A stretch of DNA of 64,000 bases, taken from assembly GCF_963924675.1 (NCBI RefSeq), contig NC_089232.1, positions 30,640,842 through 30,704,841 on the forward strand. The letters are read 5' to 3'. This document shows positions 10,011 to 21,384 of this stretch, in pieces. The notes below the pieces were generated by a model. It ran no database searches. It worked only from the letters and a program-made list of their open reading frames with translations, and had not been told where the DNA came from. The DNA is from Phocoena phocoena. Taxonomy: Eukaryota; Chordata; Mammalia; Artiodactyla; Phocoenidae. Both the position numbers and the translations under genes were made by a program. The stretch's first letter is position 1; every line of letters begins with the position of its first letter.

Positions 10011-10905
10011 CATCTTGTCTGTCTTTCTGTGAATGTGGTTTTTGTTCCACAGGCTGCAGGATTGTAGTTCTTCTTGCTTCTGCTGTCTGCCCTCTGGTGG
10101 ATGAGGCTATCTAAGAGGCTTGATGGGAGGGGCTGGTGGTGGGTAAAGCTGACTGTTGCTCTGGTGGGCAGAGCTCAGTAAAACTTTAATCCTCTTGACT
10201 GTTGATGGGTGGGGCTGAGTTCCCTCCCTGTTGGTTGTTTGGCCTGAGACAACCCAACACTGGAGCCTACCTGGGCTCTTTGGTGGGGCTTATGACAGAC
10301 TCTGGGAGGGCTCACGCCAAGGAGTACTTCCCAGAACTCCTGCTGTCAGTGTCCTTGTCCCCACGGGGACACACAGCCACCCTCCGCCTCTGCAGGAGAC
10401 CCTCCAACACTAGCAGGTAGGTCTGGTTCAGTCTCCTATGGGGTCACTGCTCCTTCCCCTGGGTCCCGATGCACACACTACTCTGTGTGTGCCCTCCAAG
10501 AGTGGAATTTTTGTTTCCCCCAGTCCTGTCGAACTCCTGCAAGCAAATCCTGCTAGTCTTCCAAGTCTGATTCTCTAGGAATTCCTCCTCCCGTTGCCGG
10601 ACCCCCAGGTTTGGAAGCCTGACGTGGGGCTCAGAACCTTCACTCCAGTGGGTGGACTTCTGTGGTATAAGTGTTCTCCATTCTGTGAGTCACCCACCCA
10701 GCAGTTATGGGATTTGATTTTACTGATTGCACCCCTCCTACTGTCTCATTGTGGCTTCTCTTTTGTCTTTGGATGTGGGGTATCTTTTTTGGTGAGTTCC
10801 AGTGTCTTCCTGTCGATGATTGTCCAGCAGCTAGTTGTGATTCTGGTGTTCTCGCGAGAGGGAGTGAGAGCACGTCCTTCTACTCTGCCATCTTGGTTCC
10901 TCCCC
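10011..10905 (-). promoter_or_regulatory. L1-1 5' UTR / internal promoter
   Basis: This is the internal RNA polymerase II promoter of the element. A YY1-like site (CAAGATGGC, minus strand, 10887-10895) lies 10-20 bases from the 5' end, as in other mammalian L1s where it sets the start site. The palindrome TCTCGCGAGA at 10850-10859 matches the element bound by BANP and ZBTB33 in TATA-less promoters. A perfect CTCF core (CCACCAGAGGGCAG, minus, 10087-10100) is near ORF1. Motifs are seen directly; activity is inferred from family knowledge. Confidence 0.65.
10087..10100 (-). promoter_or_regulatory. CTCF core motif in L1-1 5' UTR
   Basis: The minus strand reads CCACCAGAGGGCAG, a full match to the CTCF core CCASYAGRKGGCRS. 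Because it is part of a dispersed L1 family, related copies may carry the same site elsewhere in the genome. Confidence 0.5.
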
Positions 10906-10920
10906 AGATTTTTCATTTTT
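10906..10920. repeat. Target-site duplication, right copy (L1-1)
   Basis: AGATTTTTCATTTTT, identical to 3817-3831, directly abutting the L1 5' terminus. Confidence 0.8.
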
Positions 10921-11584
10921 AAGACCATTAAGGGAATACTGGTTCAATTACATATAAAGTTATGAACTTAGAGGTGATATATAAAAATTTAGAGAAAATC
11001 TTCATTAAAGGCAATATAGCTTCCAAATCATTGAAAAGAAAAACAATAGAAAGTGAGTCATTAGGAATCCAGCTAAGATGGAGTACCAGAGACATTTATC
11101 CTGCCTAAAAAAACAAAAAGAAATGGATAAAATATATGAAACAATGGTTTTTAAGACACTTGAAAATGATCATCCACTAGGACACAAGAAAGCTTCCTTG
11201 CCCCATACCTGCTAAGGCTGGTGGGCCTCCTACTGACACTACCAAAGATGTCCACCAGGTGGCAACATTTCCTTTCTCCACTTCCAATGCAGAAACAGCC
11301 CTAAGCAGTACGGTACTGTTCCATGTTTTGGCAGGCAACCCCCAGCAGTGCTATCATGGCCCTTAGTCCCTTTTAGTCACCAGCAAAGGGATCAAGGATG
11401 ATCAGAGAGCCTTCTTACTCATCCAAGACCTAAGAACCTATCTGATTTCTGAGTAGCCCTTAACACTTATCTAATATCCAGTATTCACTGCCTGGCTTCC
11501 AGAGTCCCCAACTTTTGAGCAGCCTGCACGATGGCCCAGCTCATTGGAATCTGTTCTCCCAGCCAAGAGGCCACGCACAATAGT
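10921..11584. other. Unique sequence, no gene recognised
   Basis: AT-rich at first, then mixed. A stretch near 11060-11130 (CAGCTAAGATGGAGTACC and an A-rich continuation) faintly resembles the start of an old L1, but I cannot place it. A CTCF-like core at 11252-11264 is listed separately. Confidence 0.4.
11252..11264 (+). promoter_or_regulatory. Candidate CTCF core
   Basis: CCACCAGGTGGCA fits CCASYAGRKGGC. The central CCACCAGGTGG is near-palindromic and also contains an E-box, CAGGTG, so E-box factors are an alternative. Confidence 0.3.
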
Positions 11585-11725
11585 GAGCAGTGTTCCAGAG
11601 CTCTGGAGCCACCCTGCTTGGACTGAATCCTGGTCCTGTGCTCATGAGCTCTGTGCCCTTGGGCAAGTCACTCAACATCCCTAAGCTACAGTTTCCTCAT
11701 CTGTAAAATGAAGAAATAATCAATA
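11585..11725 (+). repeat. MIR SINE fragment
   Basis: It shows the MIR-type central sequence: CTGTGCCCTTGGGCAAGTCA followed by CAGTTTCCTCATCTGTAAAA. Only the left and middle parts are recognisable. Confidence 0.8.
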
Positions 11726-11869
11726 TCGGGGGGGTGGAACAGAATTTGGGGGGACTAATTTTTGGTAATTGAAGATTAATTTTGAATTATACAGTGAGGG
11801 ACACCATAAAACTTTCACTACTTCAGACTTCTAAAGGACAGCTTCTACTATTCTTAAAACTAATGCATG

Positions 11870-11972
11870 GACATACACACACACATGCAGACACCCCCCC
11901 ACCATGCACCCCCCACACATAAACATGAGCACAACCACACACATCCACAGACACACACACACACACACACGC
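11870..11972. repeat. (CA)-rich simple repeat
   Basis: Interrupted CA units with C-runs, ending in a pure ACACAC stretch at about 11950-11970. A minus-strand frame through it (GT-rich, valine/cysteine) is an artefact of the repeat. Confidence 0.85.
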
Positions 11973-12000
11973 ATCGTTAACATCATTTTAAATAAATTTA

Positions 12001-12236
12001 AACTTTTTTTTAACATCTTTATTGGAGTATAATTGCTTTACAATGATGTGTTAGTTTCTGCTGTATAACAAAGTGAATCAGCTATATTTGTACATATATC
12101 CCCATATCCCCTCCCTCTTGCGTCTCCCTCCCACCTTCCCTATCCCACCCTTCTAGTTGGACAAAGCACTGAGCTGATCCCCCTGTGCTACGCGGCTGCT
12201 TCCCACTAGCTATCTATTTTACATTTGGTAGTGTAT
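12001..12236 (-). mobile_element. LINE-1 3' end, 5' truncated
   Basis: Minus-strand L1 3' UTR beginning with the T-run and TCTTTATTGGAGTATAATTGC, the same 3' UTR type as L1-2 and L1-3. Only about 235 bp was copied. The flanks share TAAATAAATTTA and TAAATAAATATA, a probable target-site duplication (11990-12000 and about 12236-12246). Confidence 0.92.
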
Positions 12237-12246
12237 AAATAAATAT

Positions 12247-15200
12247 AAGCTTGATGATCTCAGTTTCCATCGTTTTATCCATTCAGAAGATCCTGACTGC
12301 AGAGCATGCAACAGGAGCCCCTCCTCTCTAGAGGTGGTCTTTGCCTCCAACAATCTCGGCAGGGCCAACAAGGGGCGCACCTGGCCAACATAACTGCTCT
12401 GGACCTTTGGGAGTGCAGGGCTAGAATACTCCAGAAGCTCACATCCTATATAGCTAAACATTTTAAGTTAAATAGGTTCTAAATTCCTGCCTTTGTAAAT
12501 ATATGTTAATAATAGGATGGAAGGCCAGGGTCAGATTTAGACTTCTCAGACTCACTGGAGTCCCCCACAAAAAAAATGACAGTGTGGGGAGAGCTGATCC
12601 CCAGTCTCTAACTACTAGCCTGAGCCTTTTCTTCCCAATGTGGGGTCCATCCCATGCCACAGGTGGCCTTGTGTGCATACGTGTGGACACCTAGACCTCA
12701 CGTCCAGGCTCTGTCCATACCCTCCGTACAAACAGCTGCCCTTTGGCCACGCTGTAAGTCCTTGGGAATATGAGCATGAGCTCTGGAAAGAAACTGTGCA
12801 GACACCATTAGTGGGTCAGGGGCTGCTGGGGCATGGAATTCTGGCGTGCTGGATTTCCAGAGCATGGGGCAAGAACATTCACCAAAGGGCATGTTCCTTT
12901 GACCCTGCTGACTCCACCCCCATGGAGGGCGTGGCCAGAGAAAGTGTCAGTGCAGGATCCTCCTCCGTAGGGGGGGGACCCAGGGCAGCGGACCCCTTGT
13001 TGGGGTCTAAGGGCAGAAGCCCTAAGGAGGGGCTGGGAAGTAGCACTGCCCTCTGCAAAGCTCCTGAGAAGGCTGTAAGGTATCCTCAGTTCCATTAATT
13101 AACAAAACAAAAGCCCACAATGGCCTTGGTGGGAAGTGTTTTGTTGTAACAGAGAAGACAGACACTTGTCAAGGTCTGGTCTAAGAGGACTGGTGGATTT
13201 GCCGGGTTGTTGAGGAACCAGGGGACCTTTGCTTTCCCTGGGGTCTAAATACCACCTGAGTTTCTTTCGGTGATACTGAAATGCAGTGAGACTTGGAAGC
13301 CTCTCATGGCGTTAAAATCTTAATGGTGAGCATTTCAATTCTCTCCCTCTCGTTCTTGGTTACTGAAGCATGATAATACAGGCAGGAGACTGCGCTGGCC
13401 TGGTGGTTGGTTCACTGCCCATCTGGTGCTCCCCCTTGTAGGGCCAGAACACTGCTTTTGTCAGATCAGCCAGGGGCGATCCGGCCCAGGATTACAGCCT
13501 ATTATCCACAGGTGGCGTTTTTGGGTGGCTACTTCCTCGGTGACGCGTAGGGAGGCACCTTCATCTTATCTTTTAGCCATCTCCTAACACCGAGGCTCCT
13601 TCTGGGAGGAGACTGGAGGCCTCTAATCCCAGCTTCCGTATGATGAGGCTCGTTAGTGCCACTCCTGGCAGCGGCATTTGCTGCCCTGGCCTCTAGCTCT
13701 GGGCCTAAAGCCTCACTGGATTGTCTATAAATGTCACCCATGAGCCATAACTAAGCTTGGGGCACAGATGTGACCATGTCTCTTATTTTCTTTCCATTGA
13801 TTATTTAGTCTACACATAATCGTGTTGGCAGAAAGGCCAGCATTGCCCTCTTCAGGACCCAACCCCACACCAGCTGCCTCTATCTAGAATTGTCCTAGCG
13901 CCCAGAGCAGACTGGGTTTGAAGCCTGGCACTGAAACACGAGGAAGACAACTGGAGAGACATGAATCTACTTCTGCCATTGTGACTTTCACAGAGGCTCG
14001 ACTTGGCTCTGATGTCACTTTACTACAGTTGCAGTGATGCTCCCACACTGGCCCAGTCCCCACAGAGGTCAAGGGCTTTCTGCTTGTCCCTAAAGGCTCT
14101 ACCCCAGGCTGGGGAGCTGGATCCATGGAGCATCCAGCCTCGGCCGCCACCAGCCCACTGGGCTCTCATGGGGCCTGGAACACCAGCCACACTCTCATTA
14201 GGGGTCTGGTTGTCCTTTCCAGCCAACAGACCTAGGTCACACTTTAATCCCCCTACGGGTGCTTTCCTCACTTCAAGAGGCAGGGAGAACTGGTGTGTCT
14301 TGGCTTCTTCACTCTCCAGGTGCCCTGGGTCTTGATGCCAACAGCCCCTGGTTCTCTGCACCCCTGACATGTTCTGCATATCATGGGCTACACTGCTAGT
14401 CCCTGGGTCTGTGTTGTGTTCTCTTCCCAGGGCAAGAGGTGCACTCTGCCCCCCATGTATATGGCTGGAGGGACCACCGGAAAGTGAGTTTCCTCCAAAT
14501 AACAAAAATCAGTCTTGCTGTGACTTGCCTTCTGCGCTTCTAGACATAGAAGAAGGTGTCATGCTTCTCTTTATCTGGGCTGAGCTGCTGTGTGGTGACC
14601 AAATTGGAATGGGAGAGAGCGACTGGGATGACAGAAAGGCGACTGGTGCAGGAGTCTTGGTGAGAGGTGACAGCGCACCAGGGTGGAGAGGAGTGGGTGG
14701 ATCGAGGGCTGGGCAGGAGCCTGATGGGCAGTGGCTGTGATAGTTTGGGGGAGGGGCCGTGGTGGTCAGTACCCTCTAGCGGCCAGTGACCAGAACCTAA
14801 CTGAAACTAGCTTAAGCAAAAAAGAGGGGTTACTGGGTAGATGTATAAGTGCTCAACAAACCAAGGGCAGCAATGCAGGAAGGCAGGCAGGGGCCTGGGG
14901 GACTGGAATGAGCTTGCAGCCCCAGGACCCTCGATTTTGCCTGGACTCGTCATTTTCTTGGTGGCAGACAGGTTTTCTCTAGGACCCCCATCTCACACGC
15001 CTGCGGCTTTCGTATGCAAGAGGCCAGGGAGTTTTCTCCATTAGAGCCACTTAGAAAAATCCCAGGGGAAGCCTCCAGTTGTCCTGGCTGAGGCCCATGC
15101 TCATTCCGGGGCCACTTACCAGAGCTGGGGGGCAGCCGGGACAAACCCAGTAGGGTCTTTAGCCCATCCTGAGACAGGGAGCCCTGGAGAAGGGTTGGCC

Positions 15201-15780
15201 TAGAGAAGGTCAGGAGTTTAGTTTGGAGGTGCTGACATCCCAGCACAGCAATCAGAGGGATGAATCTAGAGTTCCAGGGAGATGTCTGGCTGGAGAGGCC
15301 ACCAATAACTGATGCCCAGCTTAGGGTACAGATGAGGCCAAGGAAATGGATGAAGGAAGAGAACAAGAAAAGAGCCTTGGATGGGATTTTGAGGAACCTC
15401 CAAGCCACAGCAGAGGAGATAGCCTGCTAAAGGAGGCTGAGAAGGAGCAGCTAGAGAAGTAGGGGGAAAGAAAGAGTGTGGCCCATGGAGACCAGGCGAG
15501 GAGGGGGCCAAGAAAGAGGGCATCTCAGCAGCAGCAGAGGCCGCGGACAGGCAGGCGAGCTGAAGACCGAGACCTCCCACTAAACTCAGTAACCCAGAGG
15601 CTGCTGGTGACCTCTGGAGGGACGATGGGGCAGAAGTCAGGATGGGATGGGAGGAGGAGGAAGGTCCAAGATAAGGAAATGAAGATGGGAGGATGGACAA
15701 CACTGGGAAGACCTTCAACAGAAAGGGAAGAAAAAAGAACAGTGACAGCTGGAGTGGTGTGAGGGCTAAGGGGTGTCGGT
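12247..15780. other. 3.5 kb of mostly unique sequence, no gene recognised
   Basis: Several frames of 60-160 codons occur on both strands (for example 12640-13098 plus, 14023-14505 minus, 15266-15718 minus), but they overlap each other. None has domains, a coherent amino-acid composition or flanking splice signals. The stretches at 12480-13100 and 15050-15760 (G/A-rich, GGAG and GAAG repeated) may be very old interspersed repeats that I cannot name. A CTCF-like site at 14771 is listed separately. Confidence 0.45.
14771..14789 (-). promoter_or_regulatory. Candidate CTCF-binding site
   Basis: The minus strand reads TCACTGGCCGCTAGAGGGT. This agrees with the TGGCCRCTAGAGGG portion of the CTCF motif and fails at the last core cytosine, so it is probably weaker than the sites at 2453 and 46211. 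Confidence 0.35.
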
Positions 15781-15784
15781 GTTT

Positions 15785-16084
15785 CTACTTAATTTTATTA
15801 ATTATCATCATATATAATAATATATTTTATATTAAAGGTTAAATATCATATATAAAATAACATAGTATGTTATTATTTATTAAATAATACATAATAATAG
15901 TATATATACTATGTCCTATTTTATTAGTAGACAGTATATAGTACATATGAATGTGTTTATATACATAAAATATAATACACGTCTACATAATATGTAACAC
16001 ATAACATATATAAGAATTATGATTAATACATTTTACAAGATTATGTAACAATAATGATACAATATTTTTTTTTATCCTGATGAA
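15785..16084. repeat. AT-rich low-complexity island
   Basis: About 300 bp, overwhelmingly A and T, built of irregular TATA/ATAA words (ATAATAATATATT, TATATAAAATAACATAG). It sits immediately beside the 3' end of L1-2. Such DNA is a favoured L1 endonuclease target. Confidence 0.75.
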
Positions 16085-16469
16085 TAATTTAATTAATTTA
16101 TTTATTTTTAAAAATATCTTTATTGGAGTATAATTGCTTTACAGTGGGGTGTTAGTTTCTGCTGTGTAACAAAGTGAATCAGCTATACATATATGTATAT
16201 CCCCATATCTCCTCCCTCTTGCATCTCCCGCCCACCCTCCCTAACCCACTCCTCTAGGTGGTCACAAAGCACCAAGCTGATCTCCCTGTGCTATGCAGCT
16301 GCTTCCCACTAGCTATCTATTTTACATTTGGTAGTGTATATATGTCTATGCCACTCTCTCACTTCATCCCAGCTTAACATTCCCATTCCCTGTGTCCTCA
16401 AGTCCATTCTCTATGTCTGCATCTTTACTCCTATCCTGTGCCTAGGTTCTTAAGAGCCTTGTTTTTAGA

Positions 16470-19400
16470 TTCCATACATATGTGTTAGCATACAGTATTT
16501 GTTTTTCTCTTTCTGACTTACTTCACTCTGTAAGACAGACTCTAGGTCCATCCACCTCACTACAAAGAATTTTATTTCTCTTTATGGCTGAATAATATTC
16601 CATTTTATATATGTGTCACATCGTCTTTATCCATTCATCTGTCAATGGACACTTAGGTTGCTTCCATGTCCTGGCTATTGTAAATAGAGCTGCAATGAAC
16701 ATTGTGGTACATGACTCTTTTTGAATTATGTTTTTCTCAGGGTATATGCCCAGTAGTGGGATTGCTGGGTCGTATGGTAGTTCTATTTTTAGTTTTTAAA
16801 GGAACCTCCATACTGTTCTCCATAGTGGCTATATCAGTTTACATTCCCACCAACAGTGCAAGAGGGTTCCCTTTTCTCCACACCCTCTCCAGCATTTATT
16901 GTTTGTAGATCTTTTGATGGTGGCCATTCTGACTGGTATGTGGTGTTGCCTCATTGTAGTTTTGATTTGCATTTCTCTAATGAATAATGATGTTGAGCAT
17001 TCTTTCATGTGTTTGTTGGCAATCTATATATCTTCTTCGGAGAAATGTCTTTTTAAGTCTTCTGCCCTTTTTTGGATTGGGTTGTTTGTTTTTTTGATAT
17101 TGAGCTGCATGAGCTGCTTGTAAATTTTGGAGATTAATCCTTTATCAGTTGCTTCATTTGCAAATATTTTCTCCCATTCTGAGGGTTGTCTTTTCATCTT
17201 GTTTATGGTTTCCTTTGCTGTGCAAAAGCTTTGAAGTTTCATTAGGACCCATTATTTTTTGGTTTTATTTCCATTACTCTAGGAGGTGGATCAAAAAAGA
17301 TCTTGCTGTGATTTATGTCAAAGAGTGTTCTTCCTATGTTTTCCTCTAGGAGTTTTATAGTGTCCAGTCTTACATTTAGGTCTCTAATCCATTTTGAGTT
17401 TATTTTTGTGTATGGTGTTAGGGAGTGTTCTAATTTCATTCTTTTAAATGTAGTTGTCCAGTTTTCCCAGCACCACTTATTGAAGAGACTGTCTTTTCTC
17501 CATTATATATTCTTGCCTCCTTTATCAAAAATACGGTGACCATATGTGTGTGGGTTTATCTCTGGGCTTTCTATCCTGTTCCATTGATCTATACTTCTGT
17601 TTTTGTGCCAGTACCATACTGTCTTGATTACTGTAGCTTTGTACTATAGTCTGAAGTCTGGGAGCCTGATTCCTCCAGCTCTGTTTTTCTTTCTCAAGAT
17701 TGCTTTGGCTATTCGGGGTGCTTTGTGTTTCCATACAAACTATGAAATTTTTTGTTCTAGTTCTGTGAAAAATGCCATTGGTAGTTTGATAGGGATTGCA
17801 CTGAATCTGTAGATTGCTTTGGGTAGTATAGTCATTTTCACAATGTTGATTCTTCCAATCCAAGAACATGGTATATCTGTACATCTGTTTGTATCATCTT
17901 TAATTTCTTTCATCAATGTCGTATAGTTTTTTGCTGGTCTTTTGTCCCCTTAGGTAGGTTTATTCCTAGGTATTTTATTCTTTTTGCTGCAATGGTAAAC
18001 GGGAGTGTTTCCTTAATTTCTCTTTCAGAATGTTCATCATTAGTGTATAGGAAGGCAAGATTTCTGTGCATTAATTTTGGATCCTGCTACTTTACCAAAT
18101 TCATTGATTAGCTCTAGTAGTTTTCTGGTAACATCTTTAGGATTCTCTATGTACAGTATCATGTCATCTGCAGACAGTGACAGCTTTACTTCTTTTCCGA
18201 CTTGGATTTCTTTTATTTCTTTTTCTTCTCTGATTGCTGTGGCTAAAACTTCCAAAACTATGTTGAATAATAATGGTGAGAGTGGACAACCTTGTCTTGT
18301 TCCTGATCTTAGAGGAAACGGTTTCAGTGTTTCACTATTGGGGCTGATGTTGGCTGTGGGTTTGTCATATATGTCCTTTATTATGTTCAGGTAAGTTCCC
18401 TCTATGCCTACTTTGTGGAGGGTTTTTATCATAAGTGGGTGTTGAATTTTTTCAAAAGATTTTTCTGCATCTATTGTGATGATCATATGGTTTTTCTCCT
18501 TCAATTTGTTAATATGGTTGATTTGTTGATTTGCATATATTGAAGAATCCTTGCATTCCTGGGATAAATCCCACTGGATCATGGTGTATGGTCCTTTTAA
18601 TGTGCTGTTGGATTCTGTTTGCTAGTATTTTGTTGAGGATTTTTGCATCTATATTCATCAGTGATATTGGTCTATAGTTTTCTTTCTTTGTCACATCTTT
18701 GTCTGGTTTTGGTATGAGGGAGATGGTGGCCTCATAGAATGAGTTTGGGAGTGTTCCTTCCTCTGCTATATTTTGGAAGAGTTTGAGAAGGATAGGTGTT
18801 AGCTCTTCTCTAAGTGTTTGATAGAATTCGCCTGTGAAGCCATCTGGTCCTTGGCTTTTGTTTGTTGGAAGATTTTTAATCACAGTCTCAATTTCAGTGC
18901 TTGTGATTGGTCTGTTTATATTTTATATTTCTTTCTGGTTCAGTCTCAGAACGTTGTGCTTTTCTAAGAATTTGTCCATTTTTTCCAGGTTGTCCAATTT
19001 ATTGGCATATAGTTCCTTGTAGTAATCTCTCATGATCCTTTGTATTTCTGCAGTGTCAGTTGTTACTTCTCATTTGTCATTTCTAATTCTGTTGATTTGA
19101 GTCTTCTCCCTTTTTTTCTTGATGTGTCTGGCTAATGGTTTATCAATTTTGTATATCTTCTCAAAGAACCAAAAAGTAAAGAACTTTTAGTTTTATTGAT
19201 CTTTGCTATTGTTTCCTTCATTTGTTTTTTTTTTTGTTTTTGTTTTTCTTTCTCTAATTGCTCTAGGTGTAAGTTTAGATTGTTTATTTGAGATGTTTCT
19301 TGTTTCTTGAGGTAGAATTGTGCTAGAAACTTCCCTCTTAGAACTGCTTTTGTGACATCCCATAGGTTTTGGGTTATTGTGTTTTCATTGTCATTTGTTT

Positions 19401-20438
19401 CTACGTATTTTTTGATTTCCTCTTTGATTTCTTCAGTGATCTCTTGGTTATTTAGTAGTGTATTGTTTAGCTTCCACGTGTTTGTATTTTTTACAGTCTT
19501 TTTCCTGTAATTGATATCTAGTCTCATAGTGGTGTGGTTGGAAAAGATACTTGATACGATTTCAATTTTCCTTTTTTCTTTTTTCTTTCTTTTTGCAGTA
19601 TGTGGGCCCCTCACTGCTGTGGTCTCTCCTGTTGTGGAGCACAGGCCTTGGACACGCAGGCTTAGCGGCCATGGCTCATGGGCCCAGCTGCTCCGCGGCA
19701 CGTGGGATCTTCCCAGACCGGGGCACGAACCCGTGTCCCCCGCATTGGCAGGTGGACTCCCAACCACTGCGCCACCAAGGAAGCCCTCAATTTTCTTAAA
19801 TTTACCAAGGCTTGATTTGTGACCCAAGATATGATCTATCCTGGAGAATGTTCCATGAGCACTTGAGAAGAAAATTTATTCTGTCATTTTTGGATGGAAT
19901 GTCCTATAAATATCAATTAAGTCCATCTTGTTAATGTATAATTTAAAGCTTGTGTTTCCTTATTTATTTTCATTTTAGATGATCTGTCCATTGGTGAAAG
20001 TGGGGTGTTAAAGTCCCTTACTATGATTGTGTTACTGTCAATTTTCCTTTTTATGGTTGTTAGCATTTGTCTTATGTATTGAGGTGCTCCTATGTTGGGT
20101 GCAGAAATATTTACAATTGTTATAGCTTCTCTTGGATTGATTCCTTGATCGTTATGTAGTGTCCTTCTTTGTCTCTTGTAATAGTCTTTATTTTAAAGCC
20201 TATTTTGTCTGATATGAGAATTGCTACTCCAGCTTTCTTTTGATTTCCATTTGCATGGAATATCTTTTTCCATCCCTTCACTTTCAGTCTGTATGTGTCC
20301 CTAGGTCTGAAGTGGGTCTCTTGTAGGCAGCATATGTATGGGTCTTGTTTTTGTATCCATTCGGCCAGTCTATGTCTTTTGGTTGGAGCATTTAATCCAT
20401 TTACATTTATTTATTGATACGTATGTTCCTATTACCAT
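16470..20438 (-). pseudogene. L1-2 ORF2, broken but with an intact RT catalytic motif
   Basis: The start codon region at 20438 matches the MVIG-type L1 ORF2 start. The frame is broken repeatedly and a CHR SINE (19571-19786) interrupts the end of the endonuclease, whose last motif reads SNH in place of SDH. The reverse-transcriptase part (18883-18040) is the best preserved of the three elements at the active site: motif A keeps the first aspartate (IDAEKSFE), [11 protein letters not shown] is intact, and motif C reads SADDMILY with both aspartates. Frameshifts nonetheless exclude function. Confidence 0.9.
19571..19786 (-). mobile_element. CHR-type SINE inside L1-2 ORF2
   Basis: Reverse-strand copy with a T/C-rich tail (CTTTTTTCTTTTTTC). 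The head ends at 19786 and the duplicated target TCAATTTTC flanks it on both sides (19562-19570 and 19787-19795). Confidence 0.95.
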
Positions 20439-20469
20439 TTTCTTAATTGTTTTGGGTTTGTTATTGTAG

Positions 20470-21384
20470 ATCTTTTCCTTCTCTTGTGTTTCTTGCCTAG
20501 AGAAGTTCCTTTAGCATTTGCTGTAAAGCTGGTTTGGTGGTGCTGAATTCTCTTAGCTTTTGCTTGTCTGTAAACGTTTTAATTTATCTGTCAAATCTGA
20601 ATGAGATCCTTGCTGGGTAGAGTCATCTTGGTTGTAGGTTTTTCCCTTTCATCACTTTAAATATGTCCTGCCACTCCCTTCTGGCTCGCAGAGTTTCTGC
20701 TGAAAGATCTGCTGTTAACCTTATGGGGATTTCCTTGTATGTTATTTGTTGTTTTTCCCTTGCTGCTTTTATATTTTTTCTTTGTATTTAATTTTGGATA
20801 GTTTGATTATTATGTGTCTTGGCATGTTTCTCCTTGGGTTTATCTTGTATGGGACTCTCTGTGCTTCCTGGACTTGATTGAATACTTCCTTTCCCTTATT
20901 AGGAAGTTTTCAACTATAATCTCTTCAAATATTTTCTCAGTCCCTTTCTTTTTCTCTTTTCTTCTGGGACCCCTATAATTCGAATGTTGGTGTGTTTAAT
21001 GTGTCCCAGAGGTCTCTGAGACTGTCCTCGATTCTTTGCATTATTTTTTCTTTATTCTGCTCTGCAGTAGTTATTTCCACTATTTTATCTTCCAGGTCAC
21101 TTATCCATTCTTCTGCATCGGTTATTCTGCTATTGATTCCTTCTAGAGAATTTTTAATTTCATTTATTGTGTTGTTCATCAATTTTTGTTTGCTCTTTAG
21201 TTCTTCTAGGTCCTTGTCAAAGATTCTCATATTTTCTCCATTCTATTTCCAAGATTTTTGGATCATCTTTACTATCATTACTCTGAATTCTTTTTCAGGT
21301 AGACTGCCTATTTCCTCTTCATTTGTTTGGTCTGGTGGGTTTTTGCCTTACTCCTTCACCTGCTGTGTGTCTTCTCATTTTGCT
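20470..21384 (-). pseudogene. L1-2 ORF1, broken
   Basis: The coiled-coil portion is recognisable at 21230-20973 (DKDLEELKSKQKLMNNTINE…, EEWISDLEDKIVEITTAEQN), with the start region near 21380 and the C-terminal part in other frames down to about 20470. Several frame changes are present. Confidence 0.85.

Larger units (their letters stand above)
4596..10905 (-). mobile_element. LINE-1 element L1-1, near full length
   Basis: This is a minus-strand autonomous non-LTR retrotransposon, about 6.3 kb before correcting for two internal SINEs. Order from 10905 downward: 5' UTR, ORF1 remnant, ORF2 remnant (endonuclease then reverse transcriptase), 3' UTR. The 5' end (GGGGAGGAACCAAGATGGCA on the minus strand) is the usual L1 start, so it is not 5' truncated. 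A 15-bp duplication brackets the element plus its transduced tail. Frameshifts, two CHR SINEs within ORF2 and altered catalytic residues make it inactive. Its 3' UTR (ACACATCAGTGTATACATGT on the plus strand near 4640) differs from that of L1-2 and L1-3, so it belongs to another subfamily. Confidence 0.93.

Noticed and set aside
11831..12016. Cysteine/valine-rich minus-strand frame
   Set aside because: It is the translation of an interrupted (CA)n repeat.
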